Both the position numbers and the translations under genes were made by a program. DNA of 64,000 nt, taken from Streptosporangiaceae bacterium. GTDB lineage: Bacteria; Actinomycetota; Actinomycetes; Streptosporangiales; Streptosporangiaceae. The number at the start of each line of letters is the position of its first letter. The first letter of the stretch is position 1. The stretch is taken from positions 1-64,000 of the forward strand of contig JASHOE010000109.1 of the NCBI GenBank assembly GCA_030041275.1, read 5' to 3'. The notes beneath the pieces are model-generated. The model was given only the letters and a program-made list of their open reading frames with translations. It was not told where the DNA came from and did no database searches. This document shows positions 34,806 through 43,880 of the stretch, one piece after another.

Positions 34806-36190
34806 GCAAGCCTGTCAAGCAGGTACACCTGGCGGCTCACTTCCCCGGCGTCAACAACACGACGGTGTGGAGCGACCCGAGAGCGGGCAGCCACATCGAG
34901 TTCAGCTCGTTCGCGCACTTCGCGCGCAGCGCCGAACGCGCAAAGTTCGACTTCATGTTCCTCGCCGAGGGACTGCGCCTGCGGGAGCAGAACGGCAAGA
35001 TTTACGACCTCGACGTCGTCGGCCGACCCGATACCTTCACGATTCTCACGGCCATCGCCGCGGTCACCAAGCACCTCGGTCTGGCCGGCACCATCAATTC
35101 CACATTCAACGAGCCGTACGAGGTCGCTCGCCAGTTCGCCTCGCTCGATCACCTGTCCGGCGGCCGCGCCGCGTGGAACGTCGTTACCTCCTGGGACGCC
35201 TTTACCGGAGAGAACTTCCGGCGCGGCGGCTTCCTGCCGCAAGGCGAGCGGTACGAGCGGGCCAGGGCCTTCCTGCGCGCCACGCGGGAGCTGTTCGGCT
35301 CCTGGGCGGGCACGGAGATCGTCGCGGACAAGACGTCCGGCCAGTTTCTCGCGGCGCCTGATCCGGGCTGGTTCCGCCACGACGACGCGCACTTCGAGAT
35401 CACCGGGCACTTCGACGTGCCGCGCAGCCCGCAGGGCAGGCCGGTGATCTTCCAGGCCGGCGACTCCGACGAAGGCCGCGAGTTCGCCGCCGCCGACGCC
35501 GACGCGATCTTCAGCAGGCACTCTCAGCTCGCGCCGGGCCAGGCCTTCTACGCCGACGTCAAGCGCCGGCTCGCGAAGTACGGCCGGTCGCCTGACGAGC
35601 TGCTGATCCTCCCGGCTGCGACGTTCGTGCTGGCAGACACCGACGCCGAGGCCACCGAGCTCGCGCACGAGGTACGACTGCAGCAAGTCAGCGGCGCGAC
35701 CGCGATCGCGTTCCTCGAGCAGCTGTGGAACCGGGACCTGTCTGGCTACGACCCGGACGGGCCGCTGCCGGAAACAGACCCGGAGCCAGGTGAGAACACC
35801 ACGGCGCGCGGGCGGGCCAGCGTCCGGATGCACTCCGACCGGCTGGCGACAGCGCGGGAGTGGCGGGAGCGGGCGGCGGCGAAGAACCTGTCGATTCGTG
35901 AGCTGATCATCGAGGTCACCGGCAGGCAGGCGTTCGTCGGGTCCCCGTCGACGATCGCCGCCACGATCAACGACTATGTGCAGGCCGACGCCAGCGACGG
36001 TTACATCCTGGTGCCGCACATCACGCCGCGCGGTCTGGACGAGTTCGCCGGCAAGGTGGTCCCGCTGCTGCAGGAGCGGGGGGTGTTCCGGGCCGAGTAC
36101 ACCGGGACGACGCTGCGCGATCATCTGGGCCTGCCGCCGCGGCAGCAGCCGGCCGGGGCATCGCCCAGCGACGGCCGGGTCGCGTCATGA
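34802..36190 (+). CDS. NtaA/SnaA/DszA-family FMN-dependent monooxygenase
   Basis: A 462-residue member of the nitrilotriacetate / dibenzothiophene-sulfone monooxygenase family. Typical features are the long N-terminus (VHLAAHFPGVNNTTVW), FMFLAEGLRLRE, GTINSTFNEPYEVARQFASLDHLSGGRAAWNVVTS, SPQGRPVIFQAGDSDEGREFAA and the end FRAEYTGTTLRDHLGLP. These enzymes need FMNH2 from a partner reductase, present at 38423. C-S or C-N bond cleavage is expected; the substrate is unknown. It overlaps both neighbours by 4 bp. Confidence 0.92.
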   Translation: MSKPVKQVHLAAHFPGVNNTTVWSDPRAGSHIEFSSFAHFARSAERAKFDFMFLAEGLRLREQNGKIYDLDVVGRPDTFTILTAIAAVTKHLGLAGTINSTFNEPYEVARQFASLDHLSGGRAAWNVVTSWDAFTGENFRRGGFLPQGERYERARAFLRATRELFGSWAGTEIVADKTSGQFLAAPDPGWFRHDDAHFEITGHFDVPRSPQGRPVIFQAGDSDEGREFAAADADAIFSRHSQLAPGQAFYADVKRRLAKYGRSPDELLILPAATFVLADTDAEATELAHEVRLQQVSGATAIAFLEQLWNRDLSGYDPDGPLPETDPEPGENTTARGRASVRMHSDRLATAREWRERAAAKNLSIRELIIEVTGRQAFVGSPSTIAATINDYVQADASDGYILVPHITPRGLDEFAGKVVPLLQERGVFRAEYTGTTLRDHLGLPPRQQPAGASPSDGRVAS

Positions 36191-37257
36191 GGTTCCTGCT
36201 CATCACGCTGATCGTGCACGCGCCCGATCCGGCGACCGGCAGCCAGCCGACCACCAGCGAGCGGTTCCGCGGAGTCATCGACAGCGCGCTGCTGGCCGAG
36301 GAGCTCGGCTTCGACGGCTTCGGTGTCGGGGAGCGGCACGAGCGGCCGTTTATCTCCTCGTCCCCGCCGGTGGTGCTCAGCCATATCGCCGCGCTGACAT
36401 CGCGCATCCGGCTGTTTACCGCCGTCACGACGCTGAGCCTGCTCGACCCGGTGCGGGCCTACGAGGATTACGCGACTCTCGACAACCTGTCGGGCGGCCG
36501 CCTGGAGCTCATCATCGGGAAGGGGAACGGAGCCGCCCAACGGGATCTCTTCAGCGTCACCGAGACCGACCAGTGGGACCGGAACGCCGAAAGCTACGAG
36601 CTGTTCCGGCAGATCTGGCGGCAGCCCCGGGTGACCGCCTCGCCCGCGTTCCGGCCGCCGCTCGCGGAGGCCGAGGTGTGGCCGCGCCCGCTGCAGCAGC
36701 CGATCAGGGTCTGGCACGGCAGCGCAACCAGCAAGGCGTCGGTCGACCTGGCGGCGCGCTACGGCGACCCGTTGTTCTCGGCGAACGTGACCAATCCCAT
36801 TGCGCCCTACGCCGAGCTGATCCGGTACTACCGGGATCGCTGGGCCCACTACGAGCACGACCCCGCGCGCATCGCCGTCGGGGCCGGCACCGCGGGCTAC
36901 TACGCGGCCCGGACCTCGCAGGAGGCCATCGAGGCGTACCGGCCCGTGTTCGCCGGCTACCTGAACTTTCAGCAGCGGCTCGGCGTGACGCCCGTGTTCC
37001 CGACGCTCGAGGACTTCGTCGAGCGCAGCTCCGCCCTCATCGGCAGCCCGCAGCAGGTGATCGAGAAAGTACACCGCTATCACGAGCAGTTCCGGCACAC
37101 CGTGCTGCACCTGCACGCCGAGCCGGGCGGGCTGAGCCCGGCACAGCACCGCGAGTCGCTCGAGCTTTTCCAGGCCGAGATCGCGCCCGTACTGCGCCGG
37201 GAGATCGGCGACCCGCCGTGGCCGTGGGGTCCGGTGCTCACAGGTCGGCTGGACTAA
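36187..37257 (+). CDS. LLM flavin-dependent monooxygenase 3
   Basis: A 356-residue LLM protein resembling the CE1758-type subgroup: AEELGFDGFGVGERHERPFISSSPPVVLSHIAALTSRIRLFTAVTTLSLLDPVRAYEDYATLDNLSGGRLELIIGKGN. It begins with an ATGA overlap and is followed by another LLM gene 9 bp later. It relies on free reduced flavin. The function is probably oxidative attack on an organosulfur or related small molecule by analogy with its neighbours. Confidence 0.88.
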   Translation: MRFLLITLIVHAPDPATGSQPTTSERFRGVIDSALLAEELGFDGFGVGERHERPFISSSPPVVLSHIAALTSRIRLFTAVTTLSLLDPVRAYEDYATLDNLSGGRLELIIGKGNGAAQRDLFSVTETDQWDRNAESYELFRQIWRQPRVTASPAFRPPLAEAEVWPRPLQQPIRVWHGSATSKASVDLAARYGDPLFSANVTNPIAPYAELIRYYRDRWAHYEHDPARIAVGAGTAGYYAARTSQEAIEAYRPVFAGYLNFQQRLGVTPVFPTLEDFVERSSALIGSPQQVIEKVHRYHEQFRHTVLHLHAEPGGLSPAQHRESLELFQAEIAPVLRREIGDPPWPWGPVLTGRLD

Positions 37258-37266
37258 GGACACCTG

Positions 37267-38391
37267 ATGGCGAACACCCCGCTGGCAATTCTCGACCTGG
37301 TGCCGATCTCGTCCGGGTCGAATGCGGCGCAGGCCCTGCGCAACAGCATCGACCTGGCCCGTCAGGCCGAGCGGCTCGGCTACGCCCGGTACTGGTTCGC
37401 CGAGCATCACCTCAACCCCGGCGTAGCGTGTACCTCGCCTGCGGTGGTGCTGGCTCTAACCGCCGCTGCCACCCGGTCGATCCGGATCGGTTCCGGCGCT
37501 GTCCAGATGGGTCACCGCACCGCCCTCGCGACGGTGGAGGAGTTCGGCCTGATCGACGCGTTGCATCCCGGGCGGCTCGACCTCGGGCTCGGCCGGTCCG
37601 GCGGCGGGCCGCCGCGGCGAGGCGCCGCGAGCGACCCGGCTTCCTTCGGGGTAGTGAACGGGCGGGCGCCGAGCGGGCTGCTGATTCCGCCGCGGTTTTC
37701 GCCCGAGGCGCTGCTGAAGTCGCCGAGATTGGCCGCGCAGCGCAGGCTGCTCCAGCTGCCGAACGCCGAGCCGCAGGAGTATGCCGAGCAGATTGACGAC
37801 GTCCTCGCGCTGCTGGCCGGCTCGTACACCTCGCCCGAGGGAGTGCAGGCGCACGCCGTGCCGGGGGAGTTCGCGCAGGGTCAGGTGTGGATCCTGGGCA
37901 GCAGCGGCGGTCAGAGCGCGGAAGTAGCTGGGCGGCGCGGGCTGCGGTTCGCCGCTAATTACCACGTCAGCCCTGCGACCGTGCTCGAGGCTGTGGACGG
38001 CTACCGGGCTAGTTTCCGGCCCGGAGCCATCGACAGGCCGTACGTGAGCGTGTCCGCGGACGTGGTCGTGGCGGAGAAGGAGGCGACGGCGCGTGAGCTG
38101 GCCACCGGTTACGGTTTGTGGGTGCGCAGCATCCGGTCCGGCGCGGGTGCGATCGAGTTCCCCACTCCGGACGAGGCACGGCGGCACACCTGGACCGACG
38201 CGGACCGGGCTCTCGTTGCCGACCGGACGGACACTCAGCTTGTCGGCTCGCCGAAGCAAGTGGCCAGCTACCTCGAGCAGCTGCGGGACGCAACCGGAGC
38301 GGACGAGCTCATCGTCACCACCGTCACGCACGACCACGAGGACCGGGTCCGCTCCTACGAGCTGCTGGCAGAAGAGTGGAATGGGCGGTGA
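37267..38391 (+). CDS. MsnO8-type LLM oxidoreductase
   Basis: A 374-residue LLM protein of the MsnO8 group, recognised by LAILDLVPISSGSNAAQALRNSIDLARQAERLGYARYWFAEHHL and GAVQMGHRTALATVEEFGLIDALHPGRLDLGLGRSG. The insertion after GRSGGG is Ala/Pro-rich and variable. The C-terminal LVGSPKQVASYLEQLRDATGADELIVTT is standard. It lies 31 bp before the FMN reductase gene. Confidence 0.9.
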   Translation: MANTPLAILDLVPISSGSNAAQALRNSIDLARQAERLGYARYWFAEHHLNPGVACTSPAVVLALTAAATRSIRIGSGAVQMGHRTALATVEEFGLIDALHPGRLDLGLGRSGGGPPRRGAASDPASFGVVNGRAPSGLLIPPRFSPEALLKSPRLAAQRRLLQLPNAEPQEYAEQIDDVLALLAGSYTSPEGVQAHAVPGEFAQGQVWILGSSGGQSAEVAGRRGLRFAANYHVSPATVLEAVDGYRASFRPGAIDRPYVSVSADVVVAEKEATARELATGYGLWVRSIRSGAGAIEFPTPDEARRHTWTDADRALVADRTDTQLVGSPKQVASYLEQLRDATGADELIVTTVTHDHEDRVRSYELLAEEWNGR

Positions 38392-38422
38392 GCCCGTACG
38401 GGCCGGCCGATCGGAGGATCTC

Positions 38423-38917
38423 GTGACCGTCGCAGTCGTGGTGGGCAACCCCAAACCGCGGTCTCGCACCTATGAGGCGGCGCACATCGTCGCCGAGCGG
38501 CTGGCCGGCCGGCCCGCCGACCTGAGCATCGACCTGACCGATCTGGGCGCAGCGCTGCTGGACTGGGCCGATCCCGGCGTCGCCGATCTGGTCGCCGCCG
38601 TCCAGGCCACCGACCTCGTCGTGGTCGCCAGCCCCACGTACAAGGCCACCTACACCGGCCTGCTCAAGCTGTTCCTCGACCGGTTCGGGGCCGGGTCGAT
38701 GACGGGCACCGCCGTGCCGCTGATGCTCGGCGGTCACTGGAAGCACGCGCTCGCCGCCGAGCTGCTGCTCAAGCCGGTCCTAGTGGAGGTCGGCGCCACC
38801 TGCCCCACATCCGGCCTGTTCCTGCTCGACTCTGAATATGAGGCAAGCGACACCCTCGACAGCTGGCTGGCCAGGGCCCGCCCGCAGGTCGCTGCCGCCA
38901 CCAGCAGCCTGGCGTGA
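38423..38917 (+). CDS. NADPH-dependent FMN reductase
   Basis: A 164-residue flavodoxin-like reductase: VAVVVGNPKPRSRTYEAA (FMN phosphate loop), DLVVVASPTYKATYTGLLKLFLDRF and TAVPLMLGGHWKHALAAELLLKPVLVEVGA, as in SsuE-like enzymes. GTG 38423 follows GGAGG at 6 nt. It would deliver FMNH2 to the LLM monooxygenases encoded just upstream, forming a two-component system. The longer frame from 38093 overlaps the LLM gene and is rejected. Confidence 0.9.
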   Translation: MTVAVVVGNPKPRSRTYEAAHIVAERLAGRPADLSIDLTDLGAALLDWADPGVADLVAAVQATDLVVVASPTYKATYTGLLKLFLDRFGAGSMTGTAVPLMLGGHWKHALAAELLLKPVLVEVGATCPTSGLFLLDSEYEASDTLDSWLARARPQVAAATSSLA

Positions 38918-39004
38918 CCCGTCCGGTCCGCCGGGGTAGAAGTACGAGAGGCGTCAGGTATCCGGGCAGGGAACGGACGCGGTCTGAGCATTCAGTCTAT
39001 TTAT

Positions 39005-39021
39005 CCTATCGGTAAAATAGG
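39005..39021 (+). promoter_or_regulatory. island operator motif, copy 2
   Basis: CCTATCGGTAAAATAGG, with the perfect arms TCCTAT and ATAGGA (39004-39009 and 39017-39022), lies 13 bp before the FAD/NAD(P) protein start. It is the most symmetric copy of the motif. Confidence 0.65.
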
Positions 39022-39034
39022 ATAGGGTCCTGGC

Positions 39035-40486
39035 ATGAACATGCCGAGTCAGCCACACGGCCGTGGACTGCACGTGGCGATCGTCGGCGGGGGCGCTAGC
39101 GGCACCCTGACCGCCGCGCAGCTGCTGCGCCAGCCAGCCGCACCAGGGTTCGGGGTCCGCGTCACGATGATTGACCAGCACGGCCGTCACGGTCTCGGGG
39201 CCGCATACTCGACCGACCACGAGAGCCACCTCCTCAACGCAATGGCCGGCCAGATGAGCGCGTACCCGGACGACCCGGACCATCTGATCAGGTGGGCGAA
39301 CTGCAGCGGTCGCCGCTTCCTCCCGGCCATCCCGGCCGTCGTGACCGACACGACCTTCCTGCCCCGGCCGGCCTACGGCCTCTACCTGCAGGACGTGCTC
39401 AGCGAGGCAGAGCGGTTGACACATCCCGTCGACCGGGTCACGGCCGAGGCGGTGGCCATCCGGCGCCAGGGAGACGGCCCGGCGGTGCGTGTCGTCCTCG
39501 CCCACGGACACGTCGACGCCGACGTGGCCGTGCTGGCGACCGGCAACGCGCCGGCCAGCCTGCCATTTGACGCACCGCCGAGCGATCGCGTCATCGCCGA
39601 CCCGTGGCAGCCCGGAGCGCTCGATCGCCTGCTCACCAGTCCGAGGCCCCGCTCGGTGGTCGTCGCGGGTACCGGCCTCACCATGGTGGACCTGGCGGTC
39701 GCCATCGCCGCCGCCAGCCCGGAGACCGTCGTGCACGCGGTCTCCCGGCACGGACTGCTGCCGCGCACGCACCCAGGCACCATGCCGCCCGCAGACCAGC
39801 CGCTGTGGCTGCCCGTCGTCTTCAGGACCACCGAGCCGGTCAGCCTGGTCGAGCTGATGTGGCAGATTCGGTCAGCCATCGCCGCCAGGCCCGCGAACTG
39901 GCACTACGTCATGGCAGCGCTGCGCCCGCTTGTGCCCGGGCTGTGGCGCAGAATGCCCGACAGGGACAAGCGGCTGTTCCTGCGGCACCTGGCCCGCTAC
40001 TGGGAGATACACCGGCACCTGGTACCGCCGCAGACCGCGAGCTGTGTCACCGCACTCCGGATGGCCGGAAGGCTAATCGTCCACACCGGTCACGTTCGGG
40101 CCGCCACTGAGACCGCCGGCCAGCTGCGGGTGGCCGTCGAAGCCGACGGCGACGCCCTCCATCTGCCAGCCGACTGGCTGGTCAACAGCACGGGGACAAC
40201 GTCGGACATCACAGCGAGCGCGAGCCCGCTGCTACGCGACCTGTTCCGGGGCGGCGTGGCGAGGCCGGATCCGCTCCGGCTCGGCATCGATGCGAGCATC
40301 CGGGGCGAGGTGCTCGACGCGGCCGGGGCTGCCAGCGACGTGCTGTACACGCTCGGGCCGCCGCTGCGCGGCCTGTGGTACGAGACCACCGCCATCCCCG
40401 AGATCCGCGAGCAGGCCGCCGCACTGGCCTGGCTCATCACAGCGGGCAGGTCGCAACGTAACCGTCGGCCCGGCTCCGCCGCCTGA
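39035..40486 (+). CDS. FAD/NAD(P)-binding oxidoreductase
   Basis: A 483-residue flavoprotein of the NAD_binding_9 type: VAIVGGGASGTLTAAQLLR is the FAD Rossmann motif, and LGAAYSTDHESHLLNAMAGQMSAYPDDPDHLIRW is typical of the family. VVVAGTGLTMVDLAVAIA is the NAD(P) motif. Members are linked to sulfur, siderophore or hydroxylation pathways, and their reactions are mostly undefined. It has its own motif-2 promoter and may start at MNMPS (39035) or MPSQ (39041). It stands alone, 549 bp before the reverse LLM stop. Confidence 0.86.
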   Translation: MNMPSQPHGRGLHVAIVGGGASGTLTAAQLLRQPAAPGFGVRVTMIDQHGRHGLGAAYSTDHESHLLNAMAGQMSAYPDDPDHLIRWANCSGRRFLPAIPAVVTDTTFLPRPAYGLYLQDVLSEAERLTHPVDRVTAEAVAIRRQGDGPAVRVVLAHGHVDADVAVLATGNAPASLPFDAPPSDRVIADPWQPGALDRLLTSPRPRSVVVAGTGLTMVDLAVAIAAASPETVVHAVSRHGLLPRTHPGTMPPADQPLWLPVVFRTTEPVSLVELMWQIRSAIAARPANWHYVMAALRPLVPGLWRRMPDRDKRLFLRHLARYWEIHRHLVPPQTASCVTALRMAGRLIVHTGHVRAATETAGQLRVAVEADGDALHLPADWLVNSTGTTSDITASASPLLRDLFRGGVARPDPLRLGIDASIRGEVLDAAGAASDVLYTLGPPLRGLWYETTAIPEIREQAAALAWLITAGRSQRNRRPGSAA

Positions 40487-40836
40487 GTGGTCCCTGGCCA
40501 GTCAGGCGGCCCCAGCCGGCTCGGGGTGGGGCGGGTCGCCGGCCTGTGCTGCTGGCGTTCGAGTGCCGCGGCGCGGGTTCTGGCGCCCGTGCCGCCGCGG
40601 CGCCCCGAGCGGTAGGGCATAGCGGGCGAGCCCCAGCCAGCGGCGAGCGGGGATCTGCCGGATGGCGTCAGCGAACGCCGCGGCCGGAACGTGGTGGCTT
40701 TTGTCGGCGACCACGGGGCGTCGCGTGACACGACGAGGGGCGTGGCTGAACTCCGCAGTGAGATCCTCGTCGAGTCGCGGTGACCTTCACGATGCTGTCG
40801 AGCAGCGCTGAGCAGGTGCGATCGAGCTGTTCGTCC
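40487..40836. other. intergenic, nothing recognisable
   Basis: The 350 bp between convergent genes hold only short frames. One minus frame (40714-40502) gives VADKSHHVPAAAFADAIRQIPARRW, which looks protein-like but which I cannot assign. Confidence 0.3.
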
Positions 40837-41946
40837 CTAGGACGCTGCGGCTTGCGTCTCCAGCTCCCGTGTCCGGTCGCGCTCGGCTACGAGGGCGCGA
40901 ATGCGGGGGATGAGCTCGCGCCCGTAGGTGATGGCGTCGTTGAGCGGGTCGAAGCCCCGGATCAGGATCGTCGTGCAGCCGAGGTCGTAGTACCGGATGA
41001 GCGATTCCGCGACCTGCTCGGCGGTACCGACGAGCGACGTCGAGTTGCCGCCGGCGGCAATGCGCGTCCAGAGCCGCTCGTCGTGGATATGCCCCGCGTC
41101 CCTGAAAGCACGAAGGCGCGCCGCGCCGACGGATGTGTTGTTCGGCCCGGTACTGTACCGGGCGAAACCGCTACCGCTCGCAGTCCGCGCCTCGACGGCG
41201 TCGCCGATCCGATCGGCGCGCGCCCATGCGGCGCTCTCAGTGTCTTCCACTATGGGACGGAGCGAGACGCTGAATCCGGGCGCACGGCCCAGGCGGGCAG
41301 ATGCGTCGCGAACCGCAGCGATGCGCTCGCTGAGCGGCCCGAGCGGCTCGCCCCACAGCATGTACACGTCTGCATTCGCGGCTCCCGCATCGAGCGCGGG
41401 ACGCGACGCGCCGCCGAAGTAGAGCGGAATGCCCCTCTGGGTCGCCGGTTTGACAGTCGAGAAGGCACCCTCGAACCTATAGAACTCGCCTTCGTGATCG
41501 AACGGCTCGTCAGAGTTTAGGGTGCGGCGGAGCACGCTCATGTACTCCGCAGTGCGCCGATACCTGTCGTCGTGCTCGACGAAGTCACCGTCACGGTGCT
41601 GGTCTTCCTCGTTGCCGCCGGTAATGAAGTGCATCGCGACCCGGCCGCCTCCGGTCAGGTTGTCGAGCGTTGCCGCCTTTCGCGCGACGAGCGTCGGCTG
41701 CGCGAATCCGGGCCGGTGCGCGATCAGCATGCTCAGTTTCTCTGTGACGTGCAGTGCGTGCGAGGCGATGGCCCACCCGTCTGGACGGGTCGCGCCGTAG
41801 CCGACGAGCGCAGTGTCGTAACCCGCGGCCTCATGCGCGCGCACGAATCCAGTGATGTAGTCGGTGTTAAACGGCCCCCCGCGACCGCCGCTCTCCTCGG
41901 CGCCCTCATAGGGCGAAACCATGCCCCCGACAAGCTCAACTGGCAT
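40837..41946 (-). CDS. SsuD-like LLM monooxygenase A
   Basis: A 369-residue alkanesulfonate-monooxygenase-like protein. Landmarks are HALHVTEKLSMLIAHRPGFAQPTLVARKAATLDNLTGGGRVAMHFITGG, then EEDQHRDGDFVEHDDRYRRTAEYMSVL, then IPLYFGGASRPALDAGAANADVYMLWGEP. These match SsuD, which releases sulfite from alkanesulfonates with FMNH2. ATG 41946 follows AAAGGAG; the frame continues to 42021 without better signals. It is paralogous to the genes at 45260 and 46518. A 65-codon remnant of a fourth copy overlaps its start. Confidence 0.9.
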   Translation of the reverse strand: MPVELVGGMVSPYEGAEESGGRGGPFNTDYITGFVRAHEAAGYDTALVGYGATRPDGWAIASHALHVTEKLSMLIAHRPGFAQPTLVARKAATLDNLTGGGRVAMHFITGGNEEDQHRDGDFVEHDDRYRRTAEYMSVLRRTLNSDEPFDHEGEFYRFEGAFSTVKPATQRGIPLYFGGASRPALDAGAANADVYMLWGEPLGPLSERIAAVRDASARLGRAPGFSVSLRPIVEDTESAAWARADRIGDAVEARTASGSGFARYSTGPNNTSVGAARLRAFRDAGHIHDERLWTRIAAGGNSTSLVGTAEQVAESLIRYYDLGCTTILIRGFDPLNDAITYGRELIPRIRALVAERDRTRELETQAAAS

Positions 41947-42133
41947 TGGCCGGCTCCTTTGCATCGTGTCCACCCGAACTAGGTACGTCCGTGCCGGGAG
42001 CTGACCAGGAGCGTGCGTCATCGTGCGCCCGTGCGACGCGAGTCAGCCGATCCACCTGGAACGGCTGATCGAAAGAACCTTGCGTCTGCGAGACCTGCCG
42101 GGTCCCGGCCATGCCGATAACGTCACTAGACAT
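41936..42133 (-). pseudogene. 5' remnant of an SsuD-like LLM gene
   Basis: ATG 42133, with AGCGGAGGG before it, opens a 65-codon frame SSDVIGMAGTRQVSQTQGSFDQP. This matches the start SIEVIGMVGTRQVSETRGSFDGP of the gene at 45260. Homology is lost after ARAHDDARS. The frame stops overlapping the next gene's start, so it could still act as a translated leader coupled to it. Confidence 0.75.
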
Positions 42134-42248
42134 CCAGTAGCCCTCCGCTGGGGTAGTGCTGTAAAAATCAGGCGGACTGCTACCGCATCCCAAGGCAAAC
42201 ACTACTTGCGGAGACTTGTCAACTAACTCTACTGATAATATAGGTTTT
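42066..42248 (+). repeat. 180-bp inverted repeat, left arm
   Basis: The reverse complement of this stretch aligns with 45144-45325: shared blocks include AAAACCTATA, TTAGTTGACAA, GTGTTTGCCT, GATGCGGTAGCAGTCCGC, GCTACTGGATGTC and GGGACCCGGCAGGT. It spans an operator, a leader region and the start of an LLM gene. The arms face outward from a 3-kb centre. Confidence 0.8.
42216..42244 (+). promoter_or_regulatory. promoter with island operator motif, copy 3
   Basis: TTGTCA (42216-42221), a 17-nt spacer and TATAGG (42239-42244) overlap the motif TCTACTGATAATATAGG (42228-42244). The rhodanese-like gene begins 4 bp later, so the transcript would be leaderless or nearly so. Confidence 0.6.
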
Positions 42249-43880
42249 ATGTATGACCTCGCTGTTGACCTCAAGACCGTGACGCCCGCCGGCGTCCGTC
42301 GCGCGCTGCGGGAACGGACCGAGATCGGCCTGCTGGACGTCAGGCCCGAAGGGATCTATTCCGATGGCCATCCGCTCTTCGCGGCATCCTTCCCGCTAGG
42401 CCGACTGGAGGTGGACGCATTTGACCGTTTGCCGCGCCGTTCGGCACCCCTGGTCGTCTACGGACAGGGAGTCGGCGACGCCAGCGTGGCCATCGCCCGG
42501 CTGCAGAATCTTGGCTATGTCGATGTGTCGCTCCTGGAGGGCGGCATAGCCGGATGGTCCGCCTCGGGCGGAGAGATCTTCCGCGACGTCAACACGCCGA
42601 GCAAAGCGTTCGGTGAACTGGTGGCTGCGATCGCCCGCACGCCCGCCATCCCGCCGGAAGATCTGGCAGCCATGCTCAGCTCTGGCAGTGACGTGGTCGT
42701 CGTGGATGCCCGCAGGTTTGAGGAGTATCAGACGATGAGCATTCCGACGGCCACCAATGTCCCTGGCGCCGAGCTGGTCATGCGAGTGGGCACCCTCGCC
42801 CCCGATCCCGCAACCACCGTCGTAGTGAACTGCGCTGGCCGCACACGCAGCATCATCGGCACGCAGTCGCTCATCAATGCCGGGCTGCCCAACCGCGTGC
42901 TGGCGCTACGGAACGGCACCATCGGCTGGAAACTTGCCGGGTTCGCCCTTGAGCACGGCACGAAACAGGGCCCGCCGCAGGCCGGTCAGCAGCAGGCCCG
43001 ATGGGCCAGCGATACCGCGTGGGCCGTCGCCGCCAGGGTCGGCGTGCGGCAGATCAGCGGCAGCGAACTGCAGTCGATCGCGCAGGCCGGCACGCGCACC
43101 GTCTATCGTTTCGACGTCCGGACACCGGAGGAATACGCCGCCGGGCATCGAGTAGGCTTCCGGTCTGCGCCAGGTGGTCAGCTCGTCCAGGAGACCGACT
43201 CGTTCGCTCCAATTCGCGGGGCGCTGGTGGTCATCGCCGGCGATGAGGGTGGCCGGGCAGCGATGACTGCCTCGTGGCTGGCACAGATGGGCTGGGAGGT
43301 CAGGATCCTCCAGGCCGAGGCGGACGCCAGTCAGCTTAAGCAGGGGCCGTGGCAGCCCTCGCTGCCCTCGCTGCCTGTCGTAAAGCTGGTCAGCTCGGAC
43401 GAGCTTGAGACCTGGGTCGCAGACGCAGAGACCGTGGTCATCGATGTGGACAGCAGCCCGAGGTTCCGGGCTGGCCACGTGCCCGGCGCCGCCTGGGCGC
43501 AGCGCACCGACCTGCCTGCTTTTTCCTGGCGGCAGGTGGCCGAGCGACTCAGCAAGAAGGCCGTCGCCCGGCTCGTACTGACCAGCGCCGACGGGATCCT
43601 GGCGACATTCGCCGCGGCTACTGACGCGCAGCGCGGCGAGCGGCGGGACGAGCCGGCCGTCTTCGTTCATGCGGGAGGCACAGCCGGATGGTCAGCAACG
43701 GGACGGCGACTCGAGACCGGCCCGGAACCCGTGCTGTCAGCGACCACAGACGTCTACCGGAGACCATACGAGGGCACAAGCGTGCACCCGGCGGCTATGC
43801 AGGCGTACCTGGAATGGGAGTACGGGCTGGTGGCACAGCTTGAACGCGATGGCACGCACGGCTTCAACGTACTGGCATAG
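42249..43880 (+). CDS. four-domain rhodanese-like protein
   Basis: A 543-residue protein made of four rhodanese-like units: residues about 5-120, 130-250, 260-370 and 385-490. Only unit 2 keeps the active-site cysteine (Cys195 in VVVNCAGRTRSI); the same position is GQG, GDE and SAD in units 1, 3 and 4. Unit starts are marked by GLLDVRPEGIY, VVVVDARRFEEYQ, YRFDVRTPEEYAAGH and VVIDVDSSPRFRAGHVPGAAW. Such proteins carry sulfane sulfur, in line with a sulfur-scavenging island. The open frame reaches 42216 but that would overlap the promoter; ATG 42249 is preferred. The C-terminal tail YLEWEYGLVAQLERDGTHGF is conserved-looking. Confidence 0.88.
   Translation: MYDLAVDLKTVTPAGVRRALRERTEIGLLDVRPEGIYSDGHPLFAASFPLGRLEVDAFDRLPRRSAPLVVYGQGVGDASVAIARLQNLGYVDVSLLEGGIAGWSASGGEIFRDVNTPSKAFGELVAAIARTPAIPPEDLAAMLSSGSDVVVVDARRFEEYQTMSIPTATNVPGAELVMRVGTLAPDPATTVVVNCAGRTRSIIGTQSLINAGLPNRVLALRNGTIGWKLAGFALEHGTKQGPPQAGQQQARWASDTAWAVAARVGVRQISGSELQSIAQAGTRTVYRFDVRTPEEYAAGHRVGFRSAPGGQLVQETDSFAPIRGALVVIAGDEGGRAAMTASWLAQMGWEVRILQAEADASQLKQGPWQPSLPSLPVVKLVSSDELETWVADAETVVIDVDSSPRFRAGHVPGAAWAQRTDLPAFSWRQVAERLSKKAVARLVLTSADGILATFAAATDAQRGERRDEPAVFVHAGGTAGWSATGRRLETGPEPVLSATTDVYRRPYEGTSVHPAAMQAYLEWEYGLVAQLERDGTHGFNVLA

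Noticed and set aside
34589..36124. 511-codon minus frame opposite an LLM gene
   Set aside because: Composition mirrors the real gene; no domain or ribosome-binding site.
35976..37796. 606-codon plus frame
   Set aside because: It overlaps three well-supported LLM genes in another frame; Arg/Ala/Pro-rich, no motif.
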